Positions 50,826 through 64,000 of a DNA stretch of 64,000 bases are shown piece by piece (the stretch's first letter is position 1; each line of letters begins with the position of its first letter). Made by a program: the position numbers and the translations under genes. The notes beneath the pieces are model-generated. The model was not told the origin of the DNA and ran no database searches. It saw nothing but the letters and a program-made list of their open reading frames with translations. The DNA comes from Phallusia mammillata (Eukaryota; Chordata; Ascidiacea; Phlebobranchia; Ascidiidae), in contig QLIY01000852.1 of the NCBI GenBank assembly GCA_003260075.1, positions 1 through 64,000 of the forward strand. Reading direction: 5' to 3'.

Positions 50826-53800
50826 ATGTCTGAGGCCACTAATCATCTCCCAGTCAATGAAGAGAATAGGTAAACACTGCTTGTGTAAAAAAATATGACA
50901 TACATATGTTTGTGTTATATTGGTTGGAAAAAAACTGTTTATTTTTTACCTGAAAAAACGTATTGATATTCCAGTCTGCAAAACGTTCGGGCTGGCAGGA
51001 CCAACATGTCTTGTGAAAAACCAATTTTAGCAGGCAAAAAGCAAGCGACACAATTCAAAGCAGGACAATTAAAAGCCTTAAGTGCAAAATTTTCACTTGC
51101 AACCCCAAAAAATTGGCATGCAAAATTTTTTTTCCAAAAAAGTCATGCATGCAGCTGCCATGCTCTGCAGACTGGGTGATCATTCAGTCAGCATCATTTG
51201 TGTGAATTGTTGTTTCTTGCACAGAGAGCATTTGAACAACGGCGAAGAACATGGCGATGTAGTTGATGGAAATGCAGAGACTGCAACCAAGAAGAAACCG
51301 AGAAAAAAACACAAGAAAAAGAAGACAAAGTCAGAAGAACAACCTGTACCACAGGAAGGTGCACCCACAGCTGCTGTAAGACAATCCTGTTCGTTCTAGC
51401 TTAGATACAATCATACTGGGATCAGCCCAGAAGTTTATGCAAACCACCGGCGATCACAGGATACTCATATGTAAATCATAGTCTGCCAGGCTCCCAAGCG
51501 TTCCAATATGGCAAGCCACAGACCAGAAAAATCTAGCCCGGTGTAGGATTCTAACCCACGACAGAAGTCTTTTCGGAGCTTGTGCTCTATCAGCTGAGCT
51601 TCAGCCGACTTGATTCAGTATAACACCTACAATTGTCCTGACATTCTGTGATACTCATTTTAGTTTTCAGTAACTTAAATACAATGTCAAAGACAACATA
51701 AAGTGATATTTTAACATTTCGCTTGAAGTCTAGACTTTACAATTAGTTCACTTTTTTGGATGGGGCAAAACAATTTCATCATAATAAAGCCATCAACATC
51801 TGTGGCTTATGATAAGTGAATTATTTTATTTGCTGTCTCCAAATACAATGTTGGTTTCACAAATTTACTGCTTTACATTTGAGAAAACACTACATATAGT
51901 TATAAAAGAAATTTCCATGATATTCAGTAAAATTCCTAGTTTGTGACTCAAATTTTTCGCACTAAAATGTTTTAACATATTCTTTATAAATAGTCGATTT
52001 ATAAACAATATTTTTGCAGACTTCGTTTGACCTGAAAACTGTACAAAACGCGCTTGCTGCTTTGGACAAATCAGCCTTACTTCCCGAGGACCCAGCTACA
52101 AAGAATTGGAGATTCTGGGACACACAACCTGTACCTAAACTTTGTAAGTAGAAAAGGTGTGAGTGTGTTTTATGTGATTAGAAAGTCTTCCTAACATTAA
52201 GCCCAGTTGTGCCATCAAACAGATTTGGTGATACATGGCGTTCAGCCTGTTACTCCCAGCAAACTGGAGTGTAATTAGATGGCTACACTAGCTCATCTGG
52301 CCTGTGTCTGATGACTAGCAGCACTGATGAGGCTGTTTACAGCTTACATTTAAACTTATTTTACTTCACAGTTCACTTGTACATAGATTTTGATTGAGAT
52401 TGTTTTTGCCCACCAACATATTTTCGATGTATGTACTTAAATGTACAGAAAACCCGGAGGTGGACACTCCCATCAGGAAACTCTGGCTCTGTACAATTTT
52501 TCGTCACTTCAAACCAATTTAACTTTACAAAATGCTTAAATGCTGGTGCTGTATGAAAACACGAATAAGAGTCGATAAAAAGTCGATAAAAACCATAAAT
52601 ATGCCTTAAAGAAGTTTACTTAAAGTCAATAAAGTCACAGCAAAAACACGGCCAGTTTTTATAACTAATAGTTTAGAAAAAATATTATTTGTAATGTTTG
52701 CTTTGATTTCTTGGCCAAATACCAAAAGTCAGCTTTACAAATGTCACCCCACTGTAAATTTGCATACATTGTTGGCATTCCAAATGACAGTTGTGTTGTT
52801 ATTTAGCTGAGCAGGTTGTTGAAGTTGGTCCAATCGAGGCCGACAAAGAATCTGTACGACAGGAGCCTTACAGCTTGCCGAATGAATTTGAATGGGATAC
52901 AATCGACCTGGGTAGCCCACATCAGGTATAGTTGGTTTAAAAAATTACAATATGGTCGCATCATACTTGCAAATATCCATAAGTTTGTGTATATCTAATT
53001 CTTGCTTCCAAAACGAGTTATTAGCGAATTACTTTGCAAAACAGTAGCATATTTGTAAAACAGTGTTTTATTATTTTGTGTTCCAAGTTTTATCTAAAAA
53101 TAATCTTTTAAAAGCTTCTTTTTTATTGATCTTTTCCAACTGGGTGATTTGGTATGAAATAAGAACCTGCAAGCTTAGGCTGCTCACCACTTTTTTTCTT
53201 ACAACCAATATTAACTTCACAAAGCTTAACCTGTTTTTCATTGTTTTCTTATTCAGTTGGAGGAAGTTTACAAACTGTTGAATGAAAATTATGTGGAGGA
53301 CGAAGACAATATGTTTCGATTCGATTATTCTGCAGAGTTTTTACAATGGTATGTTATTCTAAGGCAGCTTTCCCAATTGTCTGATCTTTGATGCCTCATT
53401 ATTTATTGATTTTAGCAACCAAGTGCAACATCAGCCATTAAGTACATTTATACATATGTTGTTACTCTGCTTACTTGTTGCTGTTAAAAGCAGGGATGGG
53501 AGTCGATAGCCTGAATCTTAGTGTCCCACCAAATTTAAAGAGTCAACTCCAACTTGTTGATTATAATGTCAAAATTCGCTTGATTGAAATTACTTTTTCT
53601 ACATACTGATGAAATTGGTTGGTAATTATAGGGTAAATTAAATGATAAATTTAAGATTTTTTGTTAATTTTCCAACAATCCAATTAAATTAAGGATTCAG
53701 AGTTGATTTCAGCAAATTTTCACTAACTCTGATTGCTTAAAAATGTCCCTGACTCCCCATCCCTGGTTAAAAGTAGTTGATGAGATATCAAAAATCTGTC

Positions 53801-55153
53801 AGAAATGGCAAATGCTGAGTTTAAATGGAGACATGACAAGTTGATACACTGTGCTCTTGACGTGTGTTATGGGGGTCAAATATTATGTTGTACATTTTAA
53901 ACAGTACTTTTCACTATGGGAGAAAAAAACTGTTTTTACTTGTAGTTTTAACCCATGACGCTCTTTGCTTTATTACAGGGCATTGCGTCCACCAGGCTGG
54001 GTAGCAGAATGGCATTGTGGCGTGAGAGTTAAGAAAAACAAGACTTTAGTTGGATTTATCACTGCAATACCTGCAAATGTCAAAGTTTACGAAACGTAAG
54101 ATATACTTTTGATATTGTACAATTTATTGTGACGTGCAAAAGATAATTTTTTGTAAACTAAATACTGTCCTTCTTGCAAATATCTCGTTTTAACTGACAT
54201 TTCGTAATCAGCCCTACTGTATTATGACACTTACGTAAAAAAAGTTTTTAAACTAAACAATGCATTTGTCAAAAGAGCATTTTTTAGTTTGTATATTAGG
54301 CTTGGCAGCAACTGTTTGTATATGAATTATTGGTTTATTATTGGGTGATTTGTATATTTGTGTGGCACACCAGGTATTTTAAATCATATGGAGTTATATT
54401 TGTAATTAAGTGAGCCTTGAAACCTATATTAGTTTAAAACCAATGGGAAATAGGTTAGGCCTAAGCTTCCTGGGCTGAACCGCCCACCTATATAGGTTTT
54501 GTAATACTCGGTTTTAGTAATGCTGTCCTCAAAAAATATTGGGCTTTTAATAAAAACCACTTTTTATCAAGATTAATGAATGTAAATCGAAGTCTTATCT
54601 TATTAAGTGGGCACTCTTTTAACAATATTCCCACTTTACTGGGCAAAAAACTAGACTTTTAACGAAAAACACTTTTAGTCAACAACACATGGTTGAGATC
54701 AACTTCCTCTGCGTTCACAAAAAACTTCGATCGAAGCGAGTCGCTCCCGTCCTCATTCGTGAAATCACAAGAAGGGTAAATCTCCATGGAATATTCCAAG
54801 CTGTCTACACTGCAGGAATTGTTCTGCCAAAACCTGTTGCAAAATGCAGGTGGGTTGGTGTCAATGTATCTGTTGTATTTTAGATTGATACATACTTTTT
54901 CACCCTATGGACCAGTACTAGTCTGTCATTACTTTGCCTCGTGCATTTTTGCAACAATGATTAAGGGTTATGATCAGTGGTTCTCAAACTTTTTTATTGT
55001 CAGGGCCAAATGGTAGTTTTTTAAATGTGTAGGGAGCCGCAAAAAAACGAGACCTGAGAAAATCACTAAAGATCATTACCTTGGAAGCTAAAATAGCAAT
55101 CTTTGGTGGTTTTCTAAGGTCTGGTGCGAGCCGCAAAATAAGTTGGGAGCCGT

Positions 55154-55233
<80 letters not shown>

Positions 55234-58200
55234 TGATTCTAAATTAGCATGAGTTAGTTTGAAAGGTTCATCTTGGCAAACAGGAATTGGATAGCCATTT
55301 ATAGCGCACCAAATTCATTGACTGTGTACCAGTTTATGGCATAACTTGTTAAATGGCAGAGATCCCAAATTCAAATTATACCCAAAAAATCATATGGATT
55401 ATCATAATCTCCAGTTAGTTAAATCAAACATCTTGACAAAGTGGTTATGTTATGAACCAAATGTGCCTGCAAGTGTTTTTTATGCCGAAAACACTTAAAT
55501 TTTATTGCCTGTGATAAACTGTGTTTGCATATTTAAACACACCAATTCTTGCAAAAATATATTGCATTGTTTTTAGATTCTAACCCCGGTGGGTGTTAAA
55601 TAGTGAGAGTGGTATAAAGTTAAACCACCTACTTTCATGATTATGACCTAACTAAGTGCAAAAAAAGTTAAAACATTGCAAGAATCCTTAAGTAGTTTGT
55701 GCTTTTAACTATTGTCTCTGTTATGCTAGCTGTGGATTTTGATATCATCTTTCGTTGGTTGTTTGTCCTAATTTGATAATTGCAGTTTCCAGTTAATCAG
55801 GATATTGTTTCAATAGAGTCTGGTGTTATTTGAGATATTTGTTCAAACAATTAAATTAAACAACAGAATGACAACACAGCAATGTAGTTTATTTGATGAG
55901 TTCTTTTAAGTGCCAATGTGTGTTATGGCATCACCTCAAATCTAATCACAACCTAAATCTTTAAACTGCATTAACATTTTTATTTGCAAATATTAAGCAA
56001 TAGCTTTGACATTAAGATTATTGCTTGTTTCTGAAACTAAAGTATCCACTCTTAAATGCCAATCTAGCTAATAAAATGCTGAAATATTGAACTACATGGT
56101 AATCGAGTGTAATTTTAGTTAGCATAAGAAGGTAAACAGTCTTAACTGTACATTTTTCGGTTCAAAAATCCAATCTCTTAAACATAGGTCAACTTTTAGC
56201 ACCCGTTCTTCTTTATTTAACCTTCATTGTTTGCAGACTTTCAAGACAGAGAATAATTATATAGGCGAAATATATAGCTCAGTTTTACAAATTTTGTGAT
56301 TTTGTGTCAGAATTGTTTGCTTTTTTATTGTCACTTACTGAAACAGTTTGCCTCAGTGACCATTGATATTAACATGCCTACTATTAGAGCGGGGGTGTGC
56401 AACCTGCGGCCGTAAACATGTTTATTAAAATATATGTACTGGTGGCCGTGACATAAATAAAAACTCTTTTGCCAAATATTTTGATTTTCAAACTGCTCTT
56501 AACACATTTTGTGGAAGTTAAAAAAGTATTACCAGCCTAATAGCAATATTTAGCATTCATATTGCCAACCTGTATCTGATATGTAGTTGACGACACAAAT
56601 ATTTTCCACACAGATATTATCATCGATCATTAAACCCGAAGAAACTTGTTGATGTCAAGTTTTCTCAACTTGGAAGAAACCAAACGATGCAGAGACTGAT
56701 TAAACTCATGAGATTACCGGAGGTTTGTTGCTTGTTCGGAGTTCTATCAAGGAAGTCCTCAACATAATGTTGTTATGTTAACATGTCAAAGACTTAGGTA
56801 GCAATAACGTAGTTGAAGTTAGCAACCTTTTTAATTCAGCAGGCTGAAAACGATATTAGCAATTTCACATCAGGCTGTACTTTCCTACCATAAATTTTGA
56901 TCTTGATGTTGAAACAGTAAACAATACTTTAACAAGTGTTTCATAAACTTCTTTACCCCACCAATAAAATAACAAAATTTTAGGGACGCACCATTGATAG
57001 TAAAATGGAAACTCAGTCAATAACTTATCAAATAACTTTTCCGTTATCTCCTTGGGCACTTGGTTACCTTTCTGAGTGCATTGTTTAAGGACCACTACTT
57101 TAAACTGGAGTTAAATATTCAACGAACAGTGAAACCAGTACAACAGTGAGTGGTAAAATAGATAAACCTGTGTGCTCTTTAGCCTAAGTTCAGATAATTC
57201 ATTTTGCTGAAATTTTATAAAATAAAATTTAAAACATGTTTTTTAGGAAACTTCAATTCGTGGTTTAAGACAAATGAAAACGTCTGATGTTGAGAAATGC
57301 CATAAACTACTTGAAAAACATTTGCAACAATTTAATCTGGCTCCTATCTTTAGCAAGGTAAGAAAATTGCTTATATTTTTATTTTTGCAGAATGAGTTGC
57401 AATAATTTAATGCAGTAAACCTCAGTCAATCCAACTCTTCGCCTTATTCGGACCAAACTTAAAGTACAAATGATTTATAATGTGGTAAGGCTTAAAGTAA
57501 TCGACATCAGTTACACCGGATCTTCTCCTAATTCGGTCAAATTTGTTCGTCCAAACCGGTCCCAAGGTTTACTCTTTGTTTTGTTTTTAGAGTGAAGTTG
57601 CCCATTTTTTTCTGCCTCACAAAAATGTGATCGACACTTATGTAGTTCAGGATGAAACAGGTAAAGTTGGCTTGCAGCTTGTACTTGCAAATTTTTGGTA
57701 AATATAATTTATAAACATTGGACTTATGTCAAGACTGTTAATGTAGGTTTGTCCATTTGACAAATGCAAAAATGTGCTTTTATGTCATAATAGGACATTC
57801 ATAATAAGGTTGTAAATACACACAAAGTCGGTTATTAGCAGAACCAGTTTGTTAACCTTTTTTATGCGATTAAGTGATAGTCTACTGTTTTATTTATATC
57901 ATAAAAGAACATTCATAATAAGGTTGTAATTACACACAAAACTAGTTAATCGCATAAACATTTTGTCAAACTTTTCATAATTTTCAATAATTTCATCGGC
58001 CCAATGCAATTAAATGGATTTTGTGATAAACTGACATGCAATTAAATGGATTACTCTGTATTTGAGTATCCAAAAAAATCCAATTTGTGTTTTGTTTTGT
58101 TTACTTGCACCTTGACACAACCAACATAGTAACACGTTATAGTAATGTGGCAAAAAAAAACAGGACACAGCTGCCAAAATTTTTGCAAATATGCTAAAAT

Positions 58201-60736
58201 AATGCTAAGGGTTAGGTAACAATTTACAGATATTGTCGCAATTTTTAGTTTCAAGTTACCTAATTTTAGAAATAATAAACTTTACTTTATGTATAGTTAA
58301 GCTGAACATAAATTCAGAACTGGGATCAGCCCTGAAGCAGGGGGGGGGGGGGCCCATTGAAGACGTTATACCATTATCGCTGGTCTGCATCTTTATCTTT
58401 ATGTATATTCATTAATCTTAACCACATCATTTGCCAAATATCAGAAAACATGTAAAGTTCTACTTGTTAAAACCGATTTTATTTGCTGATCAAGGTGAGA
58501 TCACTGACATGGCAAGTTACTTTTCGCTCCCCTCATCCATCATGCACCACCCCGGGGGGGGGGACACTCATATGTAAATCACAGTACACCGTACACCGTA
58601 CACCAGGCCAAATCACAGTACACCAGGTGTTAATACCATGATCACTGGTCTGCATCTTTATGTATATTCATTAATGTTAACTACATCATTTGCCAACCAT
58701 GAGCATATTTTCAAGTTCTATTATTTCAAAACTGATTTTATTTTTGGATAAAGGTGAGATCACGGACATGGCAAGTTACTTTTCGCTCCCCTCATCCATC
58801 ATGCACCACCCCGAACACAAAGTTTTGTATGCCGCTTATTTCTACTACACCGTTGCAACCAAGCACACTTTAAAGGAGCTCATGAAGGACATGTTGATTT
58901 TAGCCAAAAAGGTAAATAACTGAATAAGTATGACAGTATGTATGATGTATACCAGGGGTCGGCAACCATTTAAACGGCGCAAGCCAATTTAGTTGTTGTT
59001 TTCATGTGAAAATGGCTTCATGTCCAACTTTTTTGTAATAGTGGTTCGTGCCAGGTAATCTTAATAATAAGACGAGAGTTTTATGCATGTAAGCTGGATT
59101 TTAAGACAATGTCATGACAAAAAGACTGAAAACAAGCAGTGTATCAGGTTAAATTAGTACTTCACTATAAACATGCAGATAGGTTGGCGTGCCATGAAAA
59201 ATCACCTCGGGTGCCAAGATTAGCACATATGTCAGAGTTTGCTGACCCCTGATTTTTTTTTAAATGCTTTGCCCTTGAAATCTGCTATGCGTTGATTTTG
59301 CATGTTGTATTGATTCAGATGTAAGCCACAAGTTAAAAAAGGCTAACGTTGCAGTTAGTGTGGCTTACCATCAAAAGGTACTTACATTTTTCATTCATAT
59401 CTCTATTTCCCACCCCTTAGATTTCAATTTAATTCCCAAAACTCAAAATCAACAGGAAAAACACTTTCAGCTTATTTTACAAAACTTCTATGTAAGAAGC
59501 AAACAATGACCCGGTGTTTGCTTTGCATATGCAGAGTGGATTCGATGTGTTCAACGCACTCGATTTGATGGACAACCAATCCTTCCTTAAAGACCTGAAG
59601 TTTGGAATGGGGGATGGAAATCTTCACTATTACTTGTACAACTTTAAATGCCCAGACATAACTGAAGATAAGGTATATCCCACAAATTACTACATTGGTA
59701 TAAAGCAGATAACTGAGGAGTTTTAGATTTCGCTTGTTATGTGTCACAAATTTTAACTGATGACATATACATAGGGTTGCCATCGACATGGACCCCAAAA
59801 TAAGGACAACCAAAACAGTTGGGGGGGGGGGAAATTACTACATTGGTATAAAGCAGATAACTGAGGAGTTTTAGATTTTGCTTGTTATGTGTCACAAATT
59901 TTAACTGATGACATATACACAGGGTTGCCATCGACATGGACCCCAAAATAAGGACAACCAAAACAGTTTTTTGATCAATCTTTGCATTTATACGACCCAT
60001 GACACAGGGTTTTTTTAAGGTTTGGTTTGGGTGACCGCTAAGTAGTTTTAAGAGACCGCAAGTGTTTCATTTAAATACCAAAAAATAGCCATATTTGCTT
60101 AAATAGCCATTTTGGGAAACCGCTGGAGAAATTTCAAAACACCTTAAAAAAAACACTGCCTGACATATCACATGCCAATTTTAGGCCAGAAACTGTCTGT
60201 TCCAGCAAAGACAAAATAAGGACTCAAGTCAAAAACAAGGACATTTCTAAGTAATGGTAATAAGGACAATACATTTTTCAAAGACATGGCCTTTCAAAAT
60301 ACGGACAAATCTTAGAAATAAGGACAGTATGGCAACCCTGCATATACAACTTAGTTTGTCATAGAAGTTAGCTGAGCAGTAAGCACAACCGCCTTATAGT
60401 CACAAGGTTATGAGTTCTAATCCCACCTCAAACACATTCCTAGTCACAGGGTTAAACTAAATTAAAGTCACCTACTCTGCAATTGATATAAATCAAATAA
60501 TAAATGATTCAACGGACTTGCAATTGGCTATATAAACAGGCAGCTCGACGACAGACTCATTGTGAGCATAACACATTAAGTTGCCCGCCCACCGAGGATA
60601 AAAGTGAAACAAACAATTCATTAGGTTTACTGAATTGAAAGAACGCATTCTTTACTAAATGCTGGAATCACTAATATGTGTTGTAATCTCAAAATATATT
60701 TGCTCTTATTTTCAGGTGGCGCTTATACTGCAGTGA
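50826..60736 (+). CDS. NMT1: Glycylpeptide N-tetradecanoyltransferase (N-myristoyltransferase)
   Basis: Transfers myristate from myristoyl-CoA to N-terminal glycines in the cytosol. Thirteen exons in phase: 50826-50869, 51225-51375, 52020-52143, 52807-52925, 53257-53348, 53979-54095, 54679-54849, 56614-56722, 57247-57357, 57591-57660, 58754-58911, 59535-59672, 60716-60736. The N-terminus has the typical Lys-rich, ribosome-targeting stretch ([18 protein letters not shown]), then [31 protein letters not shown], signature [20 protein letters not shown] with [28 protein letters not shown], signature [17 protein letters not shown], and the C-terminus VALILQ, whose terminal carboxylate acts in catalysis in this family. 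Exon 58754 has a truncated second copy at 58495-58553 before a G-run. Symbol by similarity to the single metazoan NMT; NMT1/NMT2 distinction is vertebrate-specific. Confidence 0.95.
51413..51604 (-). mobile_element. tRNA-derived SINE in N-myristoyltransferase intron 2
   Basis: Shares ctgggatcagccc, gatactcatatgtaaatcat and, on the minus strand, the degraded tRNA head (tagctcag as gctgagct; ttctaaccc B box). More decayed than the USP32 intron copies. Confidence 0.65.
53491..53765. mobile_element. hAT-type MITE with perfect TSD in NMT intron 5
   Basis: Starts cagggatgggagtcgat, ends ctgactccccatccctg. Perfect GTTAAAAG at 53483-53490 and 53766-53773. Non-coding, 275 bases. Confidence 0.88.
54967..55232. 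mobile_element. hAT-type MITE, right end replaced by G-run, NMT intron 7
   Basis: Starts cagtggttctcaaactttt, with internal agccgcaaaaaaacgag and gagccgcaaaataag. The right end is lost in the 79-base G-run 55154-55232. Confidence 0.55.
58495..58553 (+). pseudogene. NMT1: Truncated second copy of NMT exon 11
   Basis: Acceptor gatcaag at 58494, then [19 protein letters not shown] in frame, cut by the G-run 58554-58563. The complete exon at 58754-58911 differs by one silent base in this stretch. It is an unmerged allelic fragment. Confidence 0.8.
58953..59251. mobile_element. hAT-type MITE, NMT intron 11
   Basis: Starts caggggtcggcaacc, ends gtttgctgacccctg. Internal gttggcgtgccatgaaaaat is shared with 11607-11907 (ggcgtgccatgaaaaatcac), so same family. 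No target-site duplication is visible. Confidence 0.75.
59920..60340. mobile_element. hAT-type MITE with perfect TSD, NMT intron 12
   Basis: Starts cagggttgccatcgac, ends tatggcaaccctg. Perfect CATATACA at 59912-59919 and 60341-60348. The left end also occurs at 59772-59820 before G-run 59821-59830, an unmerged copy. Internal words aataaggaca repeat at both ends. Confidence 0.88.
60366..60440 (+). repeat. tRNA-like sequence, probable SINE head
   Basis: gttagctgagcagtaagc resembles an A box and gagttctaatcccacct a B box at normal tRNA spacing. Acceptor pairing is poor, so a functional tRNA is unlikely. It lies in the last intron of the N-myristoyltransferase gene. Confidence 0.4.
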
Positions 60737-63113
60737 ACCTTGAACCCCCAACCCTGATTGAACTAAGTTCCAGATGTTCGCTTTACACGGCGTTCCACAT
60801 TGATATTCGCTATACACTACGTTCGACATTGCTTCTCTTCAGCCCTTGAAGTTTGCATTCCATGACTTCTATTCGTCGGTTGCTGTCGAAGAACTCCAAG
60901 AACTATTTTTGTGTGTGTTTCCGAATTAAAACCAGACATGAATAACAATCTCGCCTGATTTTTTGCAGTAGATTAAAAACGCAAAACAACTTTGTTATTT
61001 AATTTTAGCGCTGTGGTTCTCAACCAATTTGGTGTAGTTTCCCACTAAAGCCAATAACCAATTTTGCTCTATAATTGTTAGGGGGGGGGGGGCGTTCCAC
61101 ATCGCTTCACTTCAGCCGTCCCAGTTTGAAGTTTGCATTCCATGACTTCTATTCGTCGGTTGCCGTTAAAGAACTTCCAGAACTATTTTTGTGTGTGTTT
61201 GCGAATTAAAACCAGACATGAATAACAATCTCGCCTGATTTTTTGAAGTAGATTAAAAACGCAAAACAACTTTGTTATTTAATTTTAGCGCTGTAGTTTC
61301 CCACTAAAGCCAATAACCAATTTTGCTCTATAATTGTTATGATAATGTTTCGTGCAGTACATTAACAATAATTGTTTTGATTTGATTAAAAATAGTTCAG
61401 TTTATAACTAAATAATCCGGTTTATGACTGTAGACCAGTGCTTTTCAACCGGTGTGCACGGTGCACCAGTAAGAAAGGGTATACAAGGGTGCATCACAAA
61501 CTTTTAATAAACCATTAATATTTGACTTTCACGATATTAGAAAAAAGAGGTAGGTTTCAACTGACGTATAACCCAGGTAAACTTTTTTTAAGTTTTATCC
61601 TTGCGTCAAGTTTAAAAGTGTCTGTATTACATTTGGGTTATATTAGGATGTCGAGTTTTGGCTAATGTTTCATCGAAAATTCACGAACATCTGCTTGGAG
61701 TATTGGTGGCAAATCAAGCATTTTTTGAAAGCCCCGTTGAGGTGATGATATGCATAATGATTTTATGACGCTTTATACCTCACTTTACCGTTTAAGTAAA
61801 CAAGGTGCATGAGTTCGTCACAACAACTTTAAGGGTTCACCAGACCAAAAATGGTTGAAGAGCACTGCTGTAGACTATCAAGTAAAACTTAAAAAATCAA
61901 TTTAGGTCCTATTAATCAAACATAAATTATGATAATTTGCCACTGGTGGAAGGTTTCGCAAAACAACACTGCTTAAGTGATTTTAAGTTTAAAAAACGCC
62001 AAATTTTTTAACCTCGACAAACTGCCTTCTACCGAACCTCCAAACCGGTTTCTAAAAAGCCTTTCCGTTTATTCGATTTTTGGACGTCACAAACTCGAAG
62101 AAAATTCTGATTTTGGGTGGATTTTCGTACAAATATTCCAGTTTCAAACCGGTTATGCCCGGTTTCCGCCACCTACCGAACCTCCAAACCGGTTTGAACC
62201 GGTTTCTAAAATCGAAAATTTTTTTCAATGCGCCACAGAGCCATTTGAACAGATTCTACTGTTTTGTTATACTGTAGATATTATGCACTTTGTTTTGAAA
62301 AACATAATATTTGCAAAGAATTTCGTATCTTGTAGCCAAATTTCAGGAGCATGTATCTCATTAAAAATAAATTGCAAGAAACCATTTCGCCTGTCTTTGA
62401 GTTATTTTTTGTGCCTAAATTTACAGCACGTGGTGAGCCACGAATCGCTATTAAATAGACATTTGGGCCACAGACCAAAAAAGTTTGGGAACCCTTGTGT
62501 TAGAGAAACGTAGAACTTTTTTACAACATCTTCTTTTGACCAAGAAATTATGTTGTCTGAAGTATCTTTCAAAAAGCCAACCTGAAAAATGCCAATAATA
62601 CAAAATAACTATATTTTATGCTACTTCAAAGACACTTTCGTGTCTAGTTATAAAGCATTACTTTAACCAAGTGAGTATGATCGTGTAAAAAGTCGTAAAC
62701 GGCAATAAAAACACAGTTACTGGACAAAATCATACCCGAACAAGACTATTCACCAGATACTCTTCAGGTGCTTGTTCAGGAAAGACTAAAAACAACACTT
62801 GTTCCATCAATCAGTCATTTTTTTTCGAAATTCCCATTAAGTGTTTTTTTTTATGTTTTTCTTTTGCTCAATTTTTAGGCCGTAGGACGACTATTTAAAC
62901 CGTAACTGTTTTTGAAAAAAATTAAAATATTGTGAGACTATTTCTAAAGTTATTTTGGGTTCTATTTCCGGGGGGGGGGGGTTTAACTGTTTTTTAAAAA
63001 AATCAAAATATTGTGAGACTATTTCTAAAGTTATTTTGGGTTCTATTTCCGGAAATAAAAAGAAATATTTTTTACTCAAATTCAAATTATTGCGCGTGGG
63101 AAATTGTCATCTG

Positions 63114-63149
<36 letters not shown>

Positions 63150-64000
63150 AAAAAGCGGATGTTTTGATTTTGTGGTTGAAGGTCATTGCTAATTTGTATC
63201 CGGTCATTATCAGAACGATCAATGTCAAGCAGAAATTATGAGTTATCAAATCGCAGTTGTGAACGAACCACAGTTATATTAATATGCATATTATCAGATA
63301 AAGAGTAAAAATAGTAATGTTATTAATCAGCCAAACTTTACCACTAAAGACGGTGTTTTAATTTGTGTGTACGTACCATGTAACTTTGCTTATCATGCCA
63401 AAACCCTGACTTTGCGAATATTAAAGTGGGGGGGGGGTGCATACATATTTCATAAGATTGGCTAAAATTCTTTTGTCCATGACCTACTGGATTGTGGTGT
63501 AACAATTTGAATATCTTTTTCAGATTATTTTGGGGGGGGGGTTAGTTAGGGTGGCCCTTTCGAATAGTGACTCGCATTCAAGTGAATATCATTTAAAATA
63601 AATGCACCACGACAAATTTAGAGGGTTAATATTTCACTTTTGTGACCATCATTTTTTGAGATTTATTTTTTTTAGTTCAGGTTGTGGGGGGGGGGTGGGT
63701 TAATATTTCACTTTTTGTTTGTCAAAATGTTTTGTGACCATCATTTTTTGAGATTTATTTTTTTTAGTTCAGGTTGTTGCATACATATTTCATAAGATTG
63801 GCTAAAATTCTTTTGTCCATGACCTACTGGATTGTGGTGTAACAATTTGAATATCTTTTTCAGATTATTTTTAAAATAAACATTTTAATATTTATTCTGA
63901 ACTGAGAATGAAATGACAACAGGAAAACAGAAAACTGACATGAAAGGTATAATAGTGGTTTATTTTTTATTTTTTATTTATTTAATTTTTTCCAATCCTT
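60737..64000. other. Downstream of NMT: repeats and looped assembly, no gene recognised
   Basis: An NMT 3' region appears twice (about 60780-61080 and 61093-61345). 61436-61867 is a MITE. 61977-62513 is an open frame with no family features, rich in ccaaaccggttt words. 62881-63060 is another unmerged pair. Between 63420 and 63880 two sequences are each present twice around G-runs 63428-63437, 63532-63541 and 63686-63695. Confidence 0.55.
61436..61867. mobile_element. hAT-type MITE with perfect TSD, downstream of NMT
   Basis: Starts cagtgcttttcaacc, ends ggttgaagagcactg, an inverted repeat of 15 bases with two mismatches. Perfect CTGTAGAC at 61428-61435 and 61868-61875. Non-coding. Confidence 0.88.

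Larger units (their letters stand above)
46486..63695 (-). other. Zone of pure G runs (reverse-oriented placeholders)
   Basis: Runs at 46486-46497, 47222-47231, 47688-47697, 47975-47985, 55154-55232, 58340-58352, 58554-58563, 59821-59830, 61081-61092, 62970-62981, 63115-63148, 63428-63437, 63532-63541 and 63686-63695. No C run of this kind occurs here and no clear G run of this kind before 41471, so this part of the scaffold was placed in reverse complement. Confidence 0.85.

Noticed and set aside
61977..62513. A 178-residue open frame downstream of NMT
   Set aside because: No start context, domains or splice partners; the sequence is repeat-like (ccaaaccggttt words) and crosses phrases shared with MITE ends.

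Overview
This is eukaryotic (animal) genomic DNA: AT-rich, with GT-AG introns and many short interspersed elements. Three conserved metazoan genes can be reconstructed exon by exon. The organism is most likely a tunicate (ascidian). The reasons are compact introns, very high divergence (a few percent) between unmerged allelic copies, and a rhodopsin-type receptor built on tandem LDL-receptor class A modules. This taxonomic call is inference.

Layout, left to right. (1) About 569-20480, plus strand: the DUSP, ubiquitin-like and catalytic regions of a USP32-type ubiquitin-specific protease. It ends in a CaaX box (Cys-Val-Ile-Gln); the 5' exons lie outside the window. Several exons are present twice because two allelic versions were strung together. 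(2) 25384-26805 and 29817-31473, plus strand: two intronless genes for type II membrane proteins of the GDP-fucose protein O-fucosyltransferase family. (3) 35198-43752, plus strand: a receptor with a signal-peptide exon, a 4.1 kb intron, then one very large exon encoding many LDLa modules and a seven-helix domain. (4) 46222-48630, minus strand: a third O-fucosyltransferase-like gene, close kin of the second and in inverted orientation, so the two copies form arms around the receptor gene. (5) 50075-50515, plus strand: single-exon DNAJC24/DPH4, a diphthamide-pathway J protein. (6) 50826-60736, plus strand: glycylpeptide N-myristoyltransferase in 13 exons, complete to its C-terminal Leu-Gln. The remainder is intron or intergenic DNA rich in repeats.

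Two things dominate how the window must be read. First, it holds more than 50 pure homopolymer runs: all C from 98 to 41470, all G from 46486 to 63695. Most are flanked by the same sequence twice. They look like gap placeholders at unmerged, overlapping allelic contigs, not biology, and they break or duplicate exons. Second, short non-autonomous hAT-type elements (CAG...CTG ends, 8-bp target-site duplications) are abundant. At two places a filled and an apparently empty site can be compared inside the window. A tRNA-derived SINE family and a recurring CTGATGA-hairpin-CGAAAC motif are also dispersed through the non-coding DNA.

I found no prokaryote-type system, CRISPR array or rRNA. The most unusual coding item is the LDLa-array receptor, which has no leucine-rich repeats between the LDLa modules and the membrane domain.
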